Source: Methanohalophilus halophilus (GTDB taxonomy: Archaea > Halobacteriota > Methanosarcinia > Methanosarcinales > Methanosarcinaceae). From it: DNA of 64,000 nt. Both the position numbers and the translations under genes were made by a program. The notes below the pieces were generated by a model that was given only the letters and a program-made list of their open reading frames with translations, was not told the DNA's origin and ran no database searches. Of the stretch, positions 16,749 through 24,965 are shown piece by piece (positions within the stretch are counted from its first letter, which is position 1; each line of letters starts with the position of its first letter). Location of the stretch: contig NZ_CP017921.1 in assembly GCF_001889405.1 (NCBI RefSeq), positions 1,192,057 to 1,256,056 of the forward strand. Reading direction: 5' to 3'.

Positions 16749-17447
16749 TCAATAACCTGTAAATAGCTCATACTTAACTTTAGATTTATCCACATTCATT
16801 TGATATAGTATTTCCTTAACAGCCTCTACCATAGGTGGAGGACCACATATATAGAATGTCCTTTCCCTGTAATCCGGAATCTCCCGCAATATCATGCTTT
16901 CACAGACACGTTCTCTGCAACCTTCCCACTCCTCGGAAGCCCGGGTGAGGGTATGTACGACTTTCAGGTTAGGATTGCGCTTTTGCATAGTATCCAGCTC
17001 ATCGCGAAAGGCAATATCCTGTTCTGTTTTATTGCTGGATATCATAACAATATTCGTATCCATACCTTTGTCTGTACAGTAACGTGAGATACTAATCATG
17101 GGTGTGATCCCGATTCCTCCGCTAATAAGCGCAATTTTGTCATATTCTCCTGAATAGGTCATTTTCCCGAAGGGACCTTCAATCCCTGCCGTATCACCGG
17201 CTTGAAGTGAAAGTAAAGCATCGGAAAACTCATGGCCTGTGAGTTTCTTGGTAAATTCAATGATATCCTTGTTGGTCGGACTGCTGGAGATAGTAAATGG
17301 TTTGCGTACCTTTTTTTCTCCTATTTCCAGTTCCACGAAAATATACTGGCCCGCCAGGTAATCAAAACCATCAGGTCGGGGAAATAGAAAACTTACCACA
17401 TCTTCGGTCCTGGGAATGGTTTTCAGAAGCGTTGCATCAAATTGCAA
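16749..17447 (-). CDS. FNR-like FAD/NAD(P)H oxidoreductase
   Basis: A 232-residue two-domain flavoreductase of the ferredoxin-NADP reductase superfamily. The FAD part shows RKPFTISSSP (the RxxS/T motif) and GIEGPFGKM. The nucleotide part shows GGIGITPMISI and the C-terminal YICGPPPMVEAV. There is no 2Fe-2S module, so the partner redox centre must be another protein, probably the adjacent iron-sulfur flavoprotein, ferredoxin or AfpA. The start is TTG at 17447 with GGAG eight bases upstream. Confidence 0.85.
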   Translation of the reverse strand: MQFDATLLKTIPRTEDVVSFLFPRPDGFDYLAGQYIFVELEIGEKKVRKPFTISSSPTNKDIIEFTKKLTGHEFSDALLSLQAGDTAGIEGPFGKMTYSGEYDKIALISGGIGITPMISISRYCTDKGMDTNIVMISSNKTEQDIAFRDELDTMQKRNPNLKVVHTLTRASEEWEGCRERVCESMILREIPDYRERTFYICGPPPMVEAVKEILYQMNVDKSKVKYELFTGY

Positions 17448-17461
17448 TTTATGATCTCCTT

Positions 17462-18085
17462 TTATTGCTCCAGTTTCTTCATCTGCAGGGCTGTCAGGAT
17501 AAGTTTTTTCATTGTACGGCGCAGACTGCGCAATCCTTCTTCGTCCTCATCTATACCTTCTGCTCCTTTGTCCTTGGACCACAGGGTGCCGCCAAGGTTT
17601 GACCCGAATGAACCACCACCAACAGGGATCATTTCATTGATCACATAGAAGTTTAGTATAGTCTGGAGGGATGGCTCCTGTCCACCCATTCGATCACCTC
17701 CATCTGCCAGTGCAGCCCCTACCTTATTGTGGAATGCCTTCGGGTCTGCCGCTACAACTGCCCTGCACCTGTCCATTATGGTTTTGGTCTGTGCACTGAG
17801 GTTTCCCTGATACACCGGTGTCCCTATTACCCAAGCATCCGCCCACTACATTTTCTCATACAGGTCAGAAATGTCATCTTTGTGGATGCATCCCTTCTTG
17901 GTTCTTATACAATGATCACAATGGATACAGAATTTCAATTCTTTCCCGCTTGCAGAAAAATACTCCACTTCAGCATTGTATTTTTCCTTTGCATAATCCA
18001 ATGCATATTGCACGGCACGAGCAGTTGCCTTTTTGCGAGGACTGCCCGAAATTCCAAGTATTTTCACAATGTCCTTGTCGGACAT
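17462..18085 (-). CDS. Iron-sulfur flavoprotein with in-frame TAG (possible pyrrolysine)
   Basis: An NADPH-dependent FMN reductase-fold iron-sulfur flavoprotein of methanogens, which reduces O2, H2O2 or other acceptors using ferredoxin electrons. The N-terminal part has the FMN-phosphate loop GISGSPRKKATAR and the compact cluster motif CIHCDHCIRTKKGC. Frame is kept through a TAG at 17846-17848 and continues WADAWVIGTPVYQGNLSAQT, the conserved core of the family, to TAA at 17462. The product is 207 residues with codon 80 as TAG. No frameshift is needed. TAG differs from CAG by one base. In a pyrrolysine-decoding methanogen, read-through with pyrrolysine is plausible; a recent nonsense mutation is the alternative. 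ATG at 18085 has GGAG upstream. Confidence 0.85.
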
Positions 18086-18100
18086 CAATTCACACTCCTT

Positions 18101-18292
18101 TCACTCAAGTACAATGGCATCAGCCGGACAGGCATCCACACAAAGCTCACATTCTATACAGTCGTCAGGCCGTGAAACTACTGATTTTGTATCCCCGTTG
18201 GAATCTTCTTTCAGATCAAAAACGTCTGTGGGGCATACCTCGGCACATTCACCGCTTCCTATACATTTATCTTTGTCTACAACTGGTGGCAT
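18101..18292 (-). CDS. Ferredoxin with one altered cluster site
   Basis: A 63-residue bacterial-type ferredoxin. The second motif CIECELCVDACP is complete for a [4Fe-4S] cluster. The first, CIGSGECAEVCP, has Ser13 where the second Cys is usual, leaving three ligands, so the protein may carry one [3Fe-4S] and one [4Fe-4S] centre. A charged insertion (KEDSNGDTKS) separates the halves. The ribosome-binding site is GGAGGA. It lies between the cytochrome and the iron-sulfur flavoprotein genes and could pass electrons to the latter. Confidence 0.9.
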   Translation of the reverse strand: MPPVVDKDKCIGSGECAEVCPTDVFDLKEDSNGDTKSVVSRPDDCIECELCVDACPADAIVLE

Positions 18293-18303
18293 ATTCTTCC
18301 TCC

Positions 18304-19677
18304 TTACATTTTCCTTCTAAACAAATAAATTGTTAATAATGCAATCAAGCCAACAAAACTTCCAAATCCTGGTGTTCCTTCAGACTCTACCTCACCGTTT
18401 ATTCCGCCTTTAACGGACTCCATCTCTACAATCGGAACATCGTACTCTCCTCCAAACAGTTCATCTATAAGTGACTGGGGAGCAGACCTGTAGAGCAATT
18501 TCGTATCCACAATGATGGGATCTACTGCACCTTCTGGTACCGTAAAATTATGAACTTCAACGGCAGTTGATTCAGGAGCAATCCTGTTATCAGATATCAC
18601 ATCTGTAATTTCCCATAATTTTAGAGTAGGATTGCCGTCAGCATCGGAATATACGGCCCAGTAAATAATTCCATTTTCGATATTGCCATCCTTATCCAGA
18701 TTTCCTGTACTGTAAATTTCGCGTCCTTGGCTGTCTTTTATATCCACCTGGGTCCACATTTGTCTGGCTTCAGTAAGTCCTGTAGGCAGATTATGGCCTG
18801 CCCCGGAATTCGTAATTGACACTTTAATGGCAACTTCTTCACCCGGTTGTGCATTATCAGGAAGGCTTACTTCAAGTGTTGCCGCTTCCTGAAGTCTTTC
18901 AATTGCCATTTCCCTATGTTCGTCCTCTTCCAGTATCCCTGTAACAAAAACATTGGCTCCTGCGAAGTTGTGCACCGATATATGGTCTCTTTTGGGTGCA
19001 CCTGATCCCGCACGTCCGGGATTTGCCTCAAATTCAGTGATTCCTGGTGTCATATGGCAATCTTGGCATTGGACTTCTTCTTCTTCAGCATAGGGGCCTT
19101 CACTCCATGCCTGATAAGTGTCATCCAGCACTACACCGGATGCTGGGTGGGTAATCTGGTGACACATTCCGCAATACTCTGATTTTGTATAGAATTCACT
19201 GTACTGTGATTCATGGTAAGTAGATTCTGAATCATCGAAGGGGCCATATTTGGTCTCAGAAGGAGTCACCGCATAACCTCCGTTGCCTATTTCAGAGGAT
19301 TCCTTTACACTGTGGCAAAAATCACAGCCTACTCCTTCATCAGCCTCTTCACTTATATTAGGGTTATCTATAGGAGGGACCTGCCCTGAAACCACACTGA
19401 CAGGTATGTGACAACGTGTACAGAAAACGTCAAGAGAGCCATTTGACTCTTCACTTGCAAGCTTTAGTTCTTCCTGGTAAAATGGGTCATCGAAAGCATG
19501 GTAATGCATACTGCCTTCCCACTGGCTTGTCGTGATGGCATGGCATCTGTTGCAGGTAGAATATGAAGTGAAATCTTCATGCGATAATGTGCCTGCTTCA
19601 GTGGGAGAAGCACCAGCTACAACCCCTGCACAGGCAAATAAGAATGTCAAAAGGATAAATATGGATATAATTTTCAC
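18304..19677 (-). CDS. Secreted five-heme cytochrome c with C-terminal anchor
   Basis: A membrane-anchored extracytoplasmic multiheme cytochrome c. After a signal peptide come five CxxCH heme sites: CNRCH, CTRCH, CDFCH, CGMCH and CQDCH, all in the N-terminal half (about residues 42-220), with extra histidines for axial ligation. The C-terminal half is a beta-rich domain. The tail, TPGFGSFVGLIALLTIYLF plus RRKM, looks like a PGF-CTERM archaeosortase A signal. The start is GTG at 19677 with GGAGGGG six bases upstream. Multiheme cytochromes of methanogens are linked to extracellular electron transfer; a similar role is inferred. Heme would come from the Ahb pathway encoded at 57-64 kb, and CcdA at 40 kb may help maturation. 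Confidence 0.88.
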   Translation of the reverse strand: MKIISIFILLTFLFACAGVVAGASPTEAGTLSHEDFTSYSTCNRCHAITTSQWEGSMHYHAFDDPFYQEELKLASEESNGSLDVFCTRCHIPVSVVSGQVPPIDNPNISEEADEGVGCDFCHSVKESSEIGNGGYAVTPSETKYGPFDDSESTYHESQYSEFYTKSEYCGMCHQITHPASGVVLDDTYQAWSEGPYAEEEEVQCQDCHMTPGITEFEANPGRAGSGAPKRDHISVHNFAGANVFVTGILEEDEHREMAIERLQEAATLEVSLPDNAQPGEEVAIKVSITNSGAGHNLPTGLTEARQMWTQVDIKDSQGREIYSTGNLDKDGNIENGIIYWAVYSDADGNPTLKLWEITDVISDNRIAPESTAVEVHNFTVPEGAVDPIIVDTKLLYRSAPQSLIDELFGGEYDVPIVEMESVKGGINGEVESEGTPGFGSFVGLIALLTIYLFRRKM

Positions 19678-19745
19678 TACATACCCCTCCTGAAAATCCC
19701 CCGTCAATATTAATCAGAAGGAGGCTTATATGCCTCCTTGCTGCT

Positions 19746-20096
19746 TTACTCCTGCAGTAACTTAAGTGCTTCCCTACATGCTGCAACTGCAGGTGCACCT
19801 GAAGTGATAGAGATCACTTCCATTGTTTCCATGATTTCCTCTGCTGTGGCGCCATTTTTCAGAGCGCTCTTCATCTGGGAGACTGTACAGGCCTCACATT
19901 GTTTGGAGGCAACGACTGCCAGTGCCATCAGTATCTTGTACTTGGCAGGCATAGCCCCATCTGACAACAGTTTGTCGTGACATCTCCTGTATTTCTTAAC
20001 GAAGTTGGGATCTATTTCCTTCAGGGTATGGAGAATGTTTGGGGCAAACCCCATCTTATCCTCGATATCCTTTACTACTTTCTCATGTTCTGTCAT
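19746..20096 (-). CDS. Carboxymuconolactone decarboxylase/AhpD-like protein
   Basis: A 116-residue all-helical protein of the CMD/AhpD superfamily, whose members often act as peroxidase-linked disulfide reductases. The core [20 protein letters not shown] holds the CxxC pair, but the His normally four residues after the second Cys is Gln here, so the proton-relay residue of AhpD appears to be missing. [14 protein letters not shown] is the conserved second helix. It lies in the redox operon, consistent with an oxidative-stress role, which remains inference. Confidence 0.85.
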   Translation of the reverse strand: MTEHEKVVKDIEDKMGFAPNILHTLKEIDPNFVKKYRRCHDKLLSDGAMPAKYKILMALAVVASKQCEACTVSQMKSALKNGATAEEIMETMEVISITSGAPAVAACREALKLLQE

Positions 20097-20118
20097 CTTT
20101 AGTACCTCCTATGTGGAA

Positions 20119-20337
20119 TCAATCAAAGGCATCTTCCATCGTGTTATCAAAACAGTAGTTGCACATAAAGTGAGGAAGGCCTTTATGAAGGCGTTTGACC
20201 TCGGGCGGTTTACCCACTGAAACCTGCAATTTTACTTCCTTGGAGTGATCCATACATAGCCCTTTCCCGCACACAATACATAATGCAGCGGCTTCTACAT
20301 CTTTTCCTGTTTCAGAACAGTCATAACATTTCATCAT
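20119..20337 (-). CDS. DUF2180 zinc-binding protein, copy 1
   Basis: A 72-residue protein of the methanogen DUF2180 family. It opens MMKCYDCSETGKDVEAAALC and continues with IVCGKGLCMDH, giving CxxC pairs and a Cys-x3-His that should bind zinc, resembling B-box or AN1-type fingers. A further pair (CNYC) lies near the C-terminus. The start at 20337 has GAGGTGA upstream. Function unknown; it may be a redox-sensing adaptor. It is paralogous to the gene just upstream. Confidence 0.8.
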   Translation of the reverse strand: MMKCYDCSETGKDVEAAALCIVCGKGLCMDHSKEVKLQVSVGKPPEVKRLHKGLPHFMCNYCFDNTMEDAFD

Positions 20338-20347
20338 GAAATTCACC

Positions 20348-20584
20348 TCAGAAATTTTCCTTCAAAGCCTCATGACATGGTTTGCAAAGTATTTTCAGGA
20401 GAGGTTGCATGTCTTTTAATTCGCAGGCATCTCCCATGCACTTAAGCCGCACTTCATATTCACCTTCCAATATGGGAACCTTCTCCCTTACAAGGTGGTC
20501 CATACAGACACCTCTGCCACATACGATGCAAATACCAACGGTGTCGGTAGTTTTATTTTCTTTTTCACATTCAAAACATTTCAT
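20348..20584 (-). CDS. DUF2180 zinc-binding protein, copy 2
   Basis: A 78-residue paralogue of the following gene. It opens MKCFECEKENKTTDTVGICI and then has VCGRGVCMDH; later cysteines (GDACELKD, LCKPCH) supply extra metal ligands. The start at 20584 is supported by GGGAGTGA; a longer frame to 20611 would overlap the upstream spacer. The tandem pair suggests duplication inside the redox operon. Confidence 0.8.
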   Translation of the reverse strand: MKCFECEKENKTTDTVGICIVCGRGVCMDHLVREKVPILEGEYEVRLKCMGDACELKDMQPLLKILCKPCHEALKENF

Positions 20585-20632
20585 TATTGATTCACTCCCG
20601 TATTGCTCCAAAAATCTACATAAACAGTATGG

Positions 20633-20755
20633 TCACTCCATGAGTTCCATATCTTCCCCGCAGCAAATAAGTACTCCGCCGCCAACTTCAGTGACTTCAA
20701 CTTCGTTGCCACAGATATTACAAATGTATTTTTCACCTACTTTCTGAACTCCCAT
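20633..20755 (-). CDS. Desulforedoxin-type small iron protein
   Basis: A 40-residue protein matching the N-terminal domain of desulfoferrodoxin (desulforedoxin). After [20 protein letters not shown], the segment [15 protein letters not shown] supplies the second Cys pair, giving a C-x2-C and adjacent C-C iron site. The superoxide-reductase domain is absent, so it is a stand-alone rubredoxin-like electron carrier. GGAG precedes the ATG at 20755. It is the first gene of the nine-gene minus-strand operon and points to a superoxide or peroxide defence theme. Confidence 0.85.
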   Translation of the reverse strand: MGVQKVGEKYICNICGNEVEVTEVGGGVLICCGEDMELME

Positions 20756-20934
20756 AGATTTAACTCCTTGTATTTATTTGCATAATAAAAGAGGAGAGAT
20801 GATTATTTATGCATATCGGTGATGGGGGGAAAGATAGCAGCCTGTATCATATGCGTGCCATTCGAAGTAAGCTTGGAAGATTATTGGTATAAAAGCAAAC
20901 AGGAAAATGCCGTTCAAAATCAATAAGGTTTTAA

Positions 20935-21974
<1,040 letters not shown>

Positions 21975-21975
<1 letters not shown>

Positions 21976-23003
21976 TGGTTCATCCGAAGATACTAGAGGT
22001 CATTGATTATGACGTCTGTACCGCTTGTGGGGCATGTGTTTCGGCATGCCCTGCCGGTGCCATCGTCATGAACAAAAGGGCCGAAGTAAGAGACCCGGAC
22101 AATTTGGAGCTATACACCAAAGGTGCTGCCCCAAATGTCTGTGAAGGTTGCTATACGTGTGGGCGCATCTGTCCTGTAGTGGATGGGTATGTCGAGGACG
22201 AATTCGCAAATGTCAGGAGTTTCTTTGGTGCAAAAAGTAACATCGAAGGACAGGACGGTGGTGTAACAACTGCAATTGCAAGCAAACTGCTTGAATTGGG
22301 AGAAGTGGACTGCTTTGTGGGAATCACCCGCAATGACAACTGGGAAACCGAACTGGAAGTCTTCACCGATCCAGAACAAATCAAGAGAGCCAAAGGTACC
22401 AAATATACATATGATTCCGTACTTTCTGCCCTGAAGGACCCCTTCGAACAATATGATAAAATCGGTGTAATCGGCGTACCCTGCCAGGCTCACGGTGCAC
22501 GTCTGATCTCTGAAAATGTCAATGACAAGATCGTGGTTATTATAGGGCTTCTTTGTATGGAAAGTTTCTATCATGATGTAATGTCTGAAAAAATCATAAA
22601 AGAGATAATGGAACTCAATCCTGAAGATGTTGTAAAATTCGACTTCGCAAAGGGTAAATTCTGGGCATATACAAAGGATGGCGAAAGTCACAGTGTCAAG
22701 ATTCCACAAGTTGGCCCGCATGCAAGGAATCCCTGCCACCATTGCTGTGATTACACATCAGTTTCAGCAGATATATCAATAGGTTCTGTGGGTGCACCGG
22801 ACGGATGGAACAGTGTCATGATCCGTACAGACGAGGGTGAAAAATACTTCAAGATGGCCGAAGATGAGCTTGAGATAATGGAAGATCCAAAACCTGGAAT
22901 TGACCTTGTCAAGAAACTGGCAACCATGAAACACAACAACAATTCACAACATTATCTTGAAGTTTGCGAGAAGTTTAGCTTCGATGAATGTGGCATCAGA
23001 TGA
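21975..23003 (+). CDS. fpoF: F420H2 dehydrogenase subunit FpoF
   Basis: The F420H2-oxidising input subunit of the membrane Fpo complex, which transfers electrons toward methanophenazine; it can also act as a soluble F420H2:ferredoxin oxidoreductase. The 342 residues start with two [4Fe-4S] motifs (CTACGACVSACP and CEGCYTCGRICP) and continue with the FrhB-like flavin/F420 domain (VIGVPCQAHGARL, ARNPCHHCCDYTS). Its ATG shares one base with the mer stop. Pairing with Mer links methyl oxidation to F420H2 re-oxidation. Confidence 0.95.
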
Positions 23004-23007
23004 AACT

Positions 23008-23529
23008 ATGCATCTTAAAAGGGCATTCTATATCGGGCGCTTCCAGCCATTCCATAAAGGCCATTATTCGGTCATAAAAACGATTGGAAAGGATATTGAT
23101 GAACTCGTAATAGGTGTCGGAAGCGCTCAAAGAAGCCACGAAACACCGAACCCCTTTACTGCCGGTGAACGCATAATGATGATTCGCCATTCTCTTGCAG
23201 ATACGGATATCAAACATTATGCAGTTCCCATCGATGATATCCAGCAAAACGCAGTTTGGGTTTCCTATGTCACAGCACGGACTCCTCCTTTTGACATAGT
23301 CTATTCCAACAATCCTCTAATCCTCGAGCTTTTCGAAGAAGCAGGCATAGAAACAAAGCAACCTCCCATGTATCATCGGGACAAGTATTCAGGCACCCTA
23401 ATCCGTGAAAAGATGATTGCCGGTGAAAAGTGGGAGCAACTAGTCCCTGAATCTGTTACAGAAGTTATTGAAGAGATTGATGGTGTCAGGAGATTAAAAC
23501 ATGTCTCCGGCAGCGATCAAACTTTCTGA
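23008..23529 (+). CDS. nadM: Nicotinamide-nucleotide adenylyltransferase
   Basis: Joins NMN and ATP to give NAD. The product of about 173 residues opens AFYIGRFQPFHKGHYSVI, with the GRFQPFHxGH nucleotidyltransferase signature, and carries YSGTLIREKM, equivalent to the second ISSTxIR-type motif. The start at 23008 matches the usual length of archaeal NadM and falls five bases after the fpoF stop. The Shine-Dalgarno (GATGA) is weak, and ATG 22984 inside fpoF is an alternative. Probably the third gene of the mer transcript. Confidence 0.92.
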   Translation: MHLKRAFYIGRFQPFHKGHYSVIKTIGKDIDELVIGVGSAQRSHETPNPFTAGERIMMIRHSLADTDIKHYAVPIDDIQQNAVWVSYVTARTPPFDIVYSNNPLILELFEEAGIETKQPPMYHRDKYSGTLIREKMIAGEKWEQLVPESVTEVIEEIDGVRRLKHVSGSDQTF

Positions 23530-23604
23530 CAAACTCCTGTCCTTAATTTTTTATAGTACCTCCGTTGAATATTATACAGTGTAAGAATATACAGGGGGCA
23601 TCTA

Positions 23605-23805
23605 ATGACTGAGAAAGCACCGGTATTTTGTGAAAAATATTGTATTGTATGCAGGGGAGCAAGAGCTGGAAACCCTATTTGTAAGGCAATCCAGAATCTT
23701 GAACTCAAGATATTTGGTAAGGAAGGTTGCATATGGGGAAAAGCAAGGACCAGATACTACGGCGTAACACCTGATGAGGAAATACCTCCGGAAAAGAAAA
23801 AGTGA
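23605..23805 (+). CDS. Small Cys-containing protein, unknown
   Basis: 66 residues with a very strong ribosome-binding site (AGGGGG). Cysteines at about 9, 13, 16, 26 and 42 lie in FCEKYCIVCRG, NPICKAIQ and EGCIWGKAR; the tail is charged and Pro-rich (PDEEIPPEKKK). This could be a small metal- or cluster-binding protein. I do not recognise a family. It has its own spacer after nadM and converges tightly with the AK6-type kinase. Confidence 0.7.
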   Translation: MTEKAPVFCEKYCIVCRGARAGNPICKAIQNLELKIFGKEGCIWGKARTRYYGVTPDEEIPPEKKK

Positions 23806-24345
23806 TCAGAATATTTCCCCGCTCCAATCAAAAGCACCGGGTTTGAATTTATCAAGGGGCGGATGTCCTGGGGATATGCTATCGATTATCTCTCTTACAT
23901 CCTCCGCAACTTCACTCATACTTCGACCTGTGGTATCAACTTCAAATACCATTTCACAGTTCTCAACTGATTCTACAAGTATAACATCGAGACATTCTGC
24001 TTCTATATTCTCATCAACTTTTGCAGGTTTATATCCCCTTTTCTCAAGTCTTTTTTTGAGTTCACCGGGAGCCGTACGTAACACGATGGAAATATCTGCA
24101 ATCAGATGGGCCATGTGGCTGTCAATGATTACAGGATTTTCAAATTCTTCTATGGGTGACAGTCGCTTTTGTACCACATCAAGGTCAGTAACTACACAGT
24201 CCCGTTGCTTATCTTCTTCTATGAAAAGATTCTCGGATTTTATGAGTTCGTTCAGATGAACTACCCGATACCCAAATTCATTCTCAAGCAGTCCGGATAC
24301 AGATGTTTTCCCGCATCCCGGAGTGCCGGTTAAAGCAATAAACAT
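23806..24345 (-). CDS. AK6/Fap7-type adenylate kinase family protein
   Basis: An NTPase/adenylate kinase of the AK6 (Fap7) type, linked in archaea and eukaryotes to small-subunit ribosome maturation. The P-loop GTPGCGKTSVSGLL follows the N-terminal MFIALT directly. The NMP region has VHLNELIKSE, DLDVVQ is the family's Walker-B-like strand, and IIDSHMAHL gives the DSH motif. At 179 residues it is standard length. ATG 24345 fits family starts; TTG 24360 in the same frame has no better site. Confidence 0.88.
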   Translation of the reverse strand: MFIALTGTPGCGKTSVSGLLENEFGYRVVHLNELIKSENLFIEEDKQRDCVVTDLDVVQKRLSPIEEFENPVIIDSHMAHLIADISIVLRTAPGELKKRLEKRGYKPAKVDENIEAECLDVILVESVENCEMVFEVDTTGRSMSEVAEDVREIIDSISPGHPPLDKFKPGAFDWSGEIF

Positions 24346-24379
24346 ATGTCCCGAATACAATTGCCTCTATTATTAAGGA

Positions 24380-24964
24380 TTAATCCTCCTGGATGGTCAG
24401 GGCCAGAAAATTTTCAATAATTTTCAAACCATTATTCATCAGGACAGATTCAGGATGGAACTGGATGCCATAGATTGGATATTCTTTATGCTTAATCGCC
24501 ATTATTGAGCCATCTTCTGTATGGGCAATGGGTTCCAGGGGTGGGGCAAGTTCTTTAATTTCCAGTGAATGGTATCTTCCTCCTTCAAAAGGATTGGTAA
24601 ATCCCGAAAAAAGAAGTGAATCATTGTGAATGATTGATGAAGCCTTACCGTGGACTGGGCCGTTTGTACATCTGCCCGTACTACCTCCGTAAGCCCGATT
24701 TATGGCCTGATGGCCAAGGCAAACTCCCAGTATAGGAGTGTTCGGGCCGTATTCCTTAATAATTTGGAGGCAGTTGCCGATATCCTCAGGTCTTTCAGGA
24801 ATGCCCGGACCGGGTGATATGACAATGGCGTCTGGTTTTATATTCCTGACATCTTCCATTTCCACTGTATTTTGAACAACTACGGTTTCAACACCCAATA
24901 TGGAAAAGGCATCCACAAGATTCCATACAAAGGAATCCCGGTTGTTTACAAACAGTACTTTCAT
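24380..24964 (-). CDS. trpG: Anthranilate synthase glutaminase subunit
   Basis: Provides ammonia from glutamine to TrpE. It shows the class I glutaminase triad: Cys in GVCLGHQAI and His-Glu in FHPES near the C-terminus, with the oxyanion region SPGPGIPERPEDIG. The start at ATG 24964 follows GAGGTG and begins one base after the trpE stop. The longer GTG start at 24973 would include this ribosome-binding site. The length of about 194 residues is normal for free-standing TrpG. Confidence 0.95.
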   Translation of the reverse strand: MKVLFVNNRDSFVWNLVDAFSILGVETVVVQNTVEMEDVRNIKPDAIVISPGPGIPERPEDIGNCLQIIKEYGPNTPILGVCLGHQAINRAYGGSTGRCTNGPVHGKASSIIHNDSLLFSGFTNPFEGGRYHSLEIKELAPPLEPIAHTEDGSIMAIKHKEYPIYGIQFHPESVLMNNGLKIIENFLALTIQED

Positions 24965-24965
24965 A

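Noticed and set aside
17462-17815. Separate 117-residue gene starting MYQGN
   Set aside because: It begins inside the conserved core of the iron-sulfur flavoprotein family and has no ribosome-binding site; it is the second half of the TAG-containing gene.
17818-18336. 172-residue plus-strand open frame across the iron-sulfur flavoprotein and ferredoxin genes
   Set aside because: It runs across the intergenic gap antisense to two genes with clear cofactor motifs, and its product is His/Pro/Ser-rich without domain features.
22110-22742. 210-residue minus-strand open frame
   Set aside because: Antisense to fpoF, no conserved motif, no start signal.
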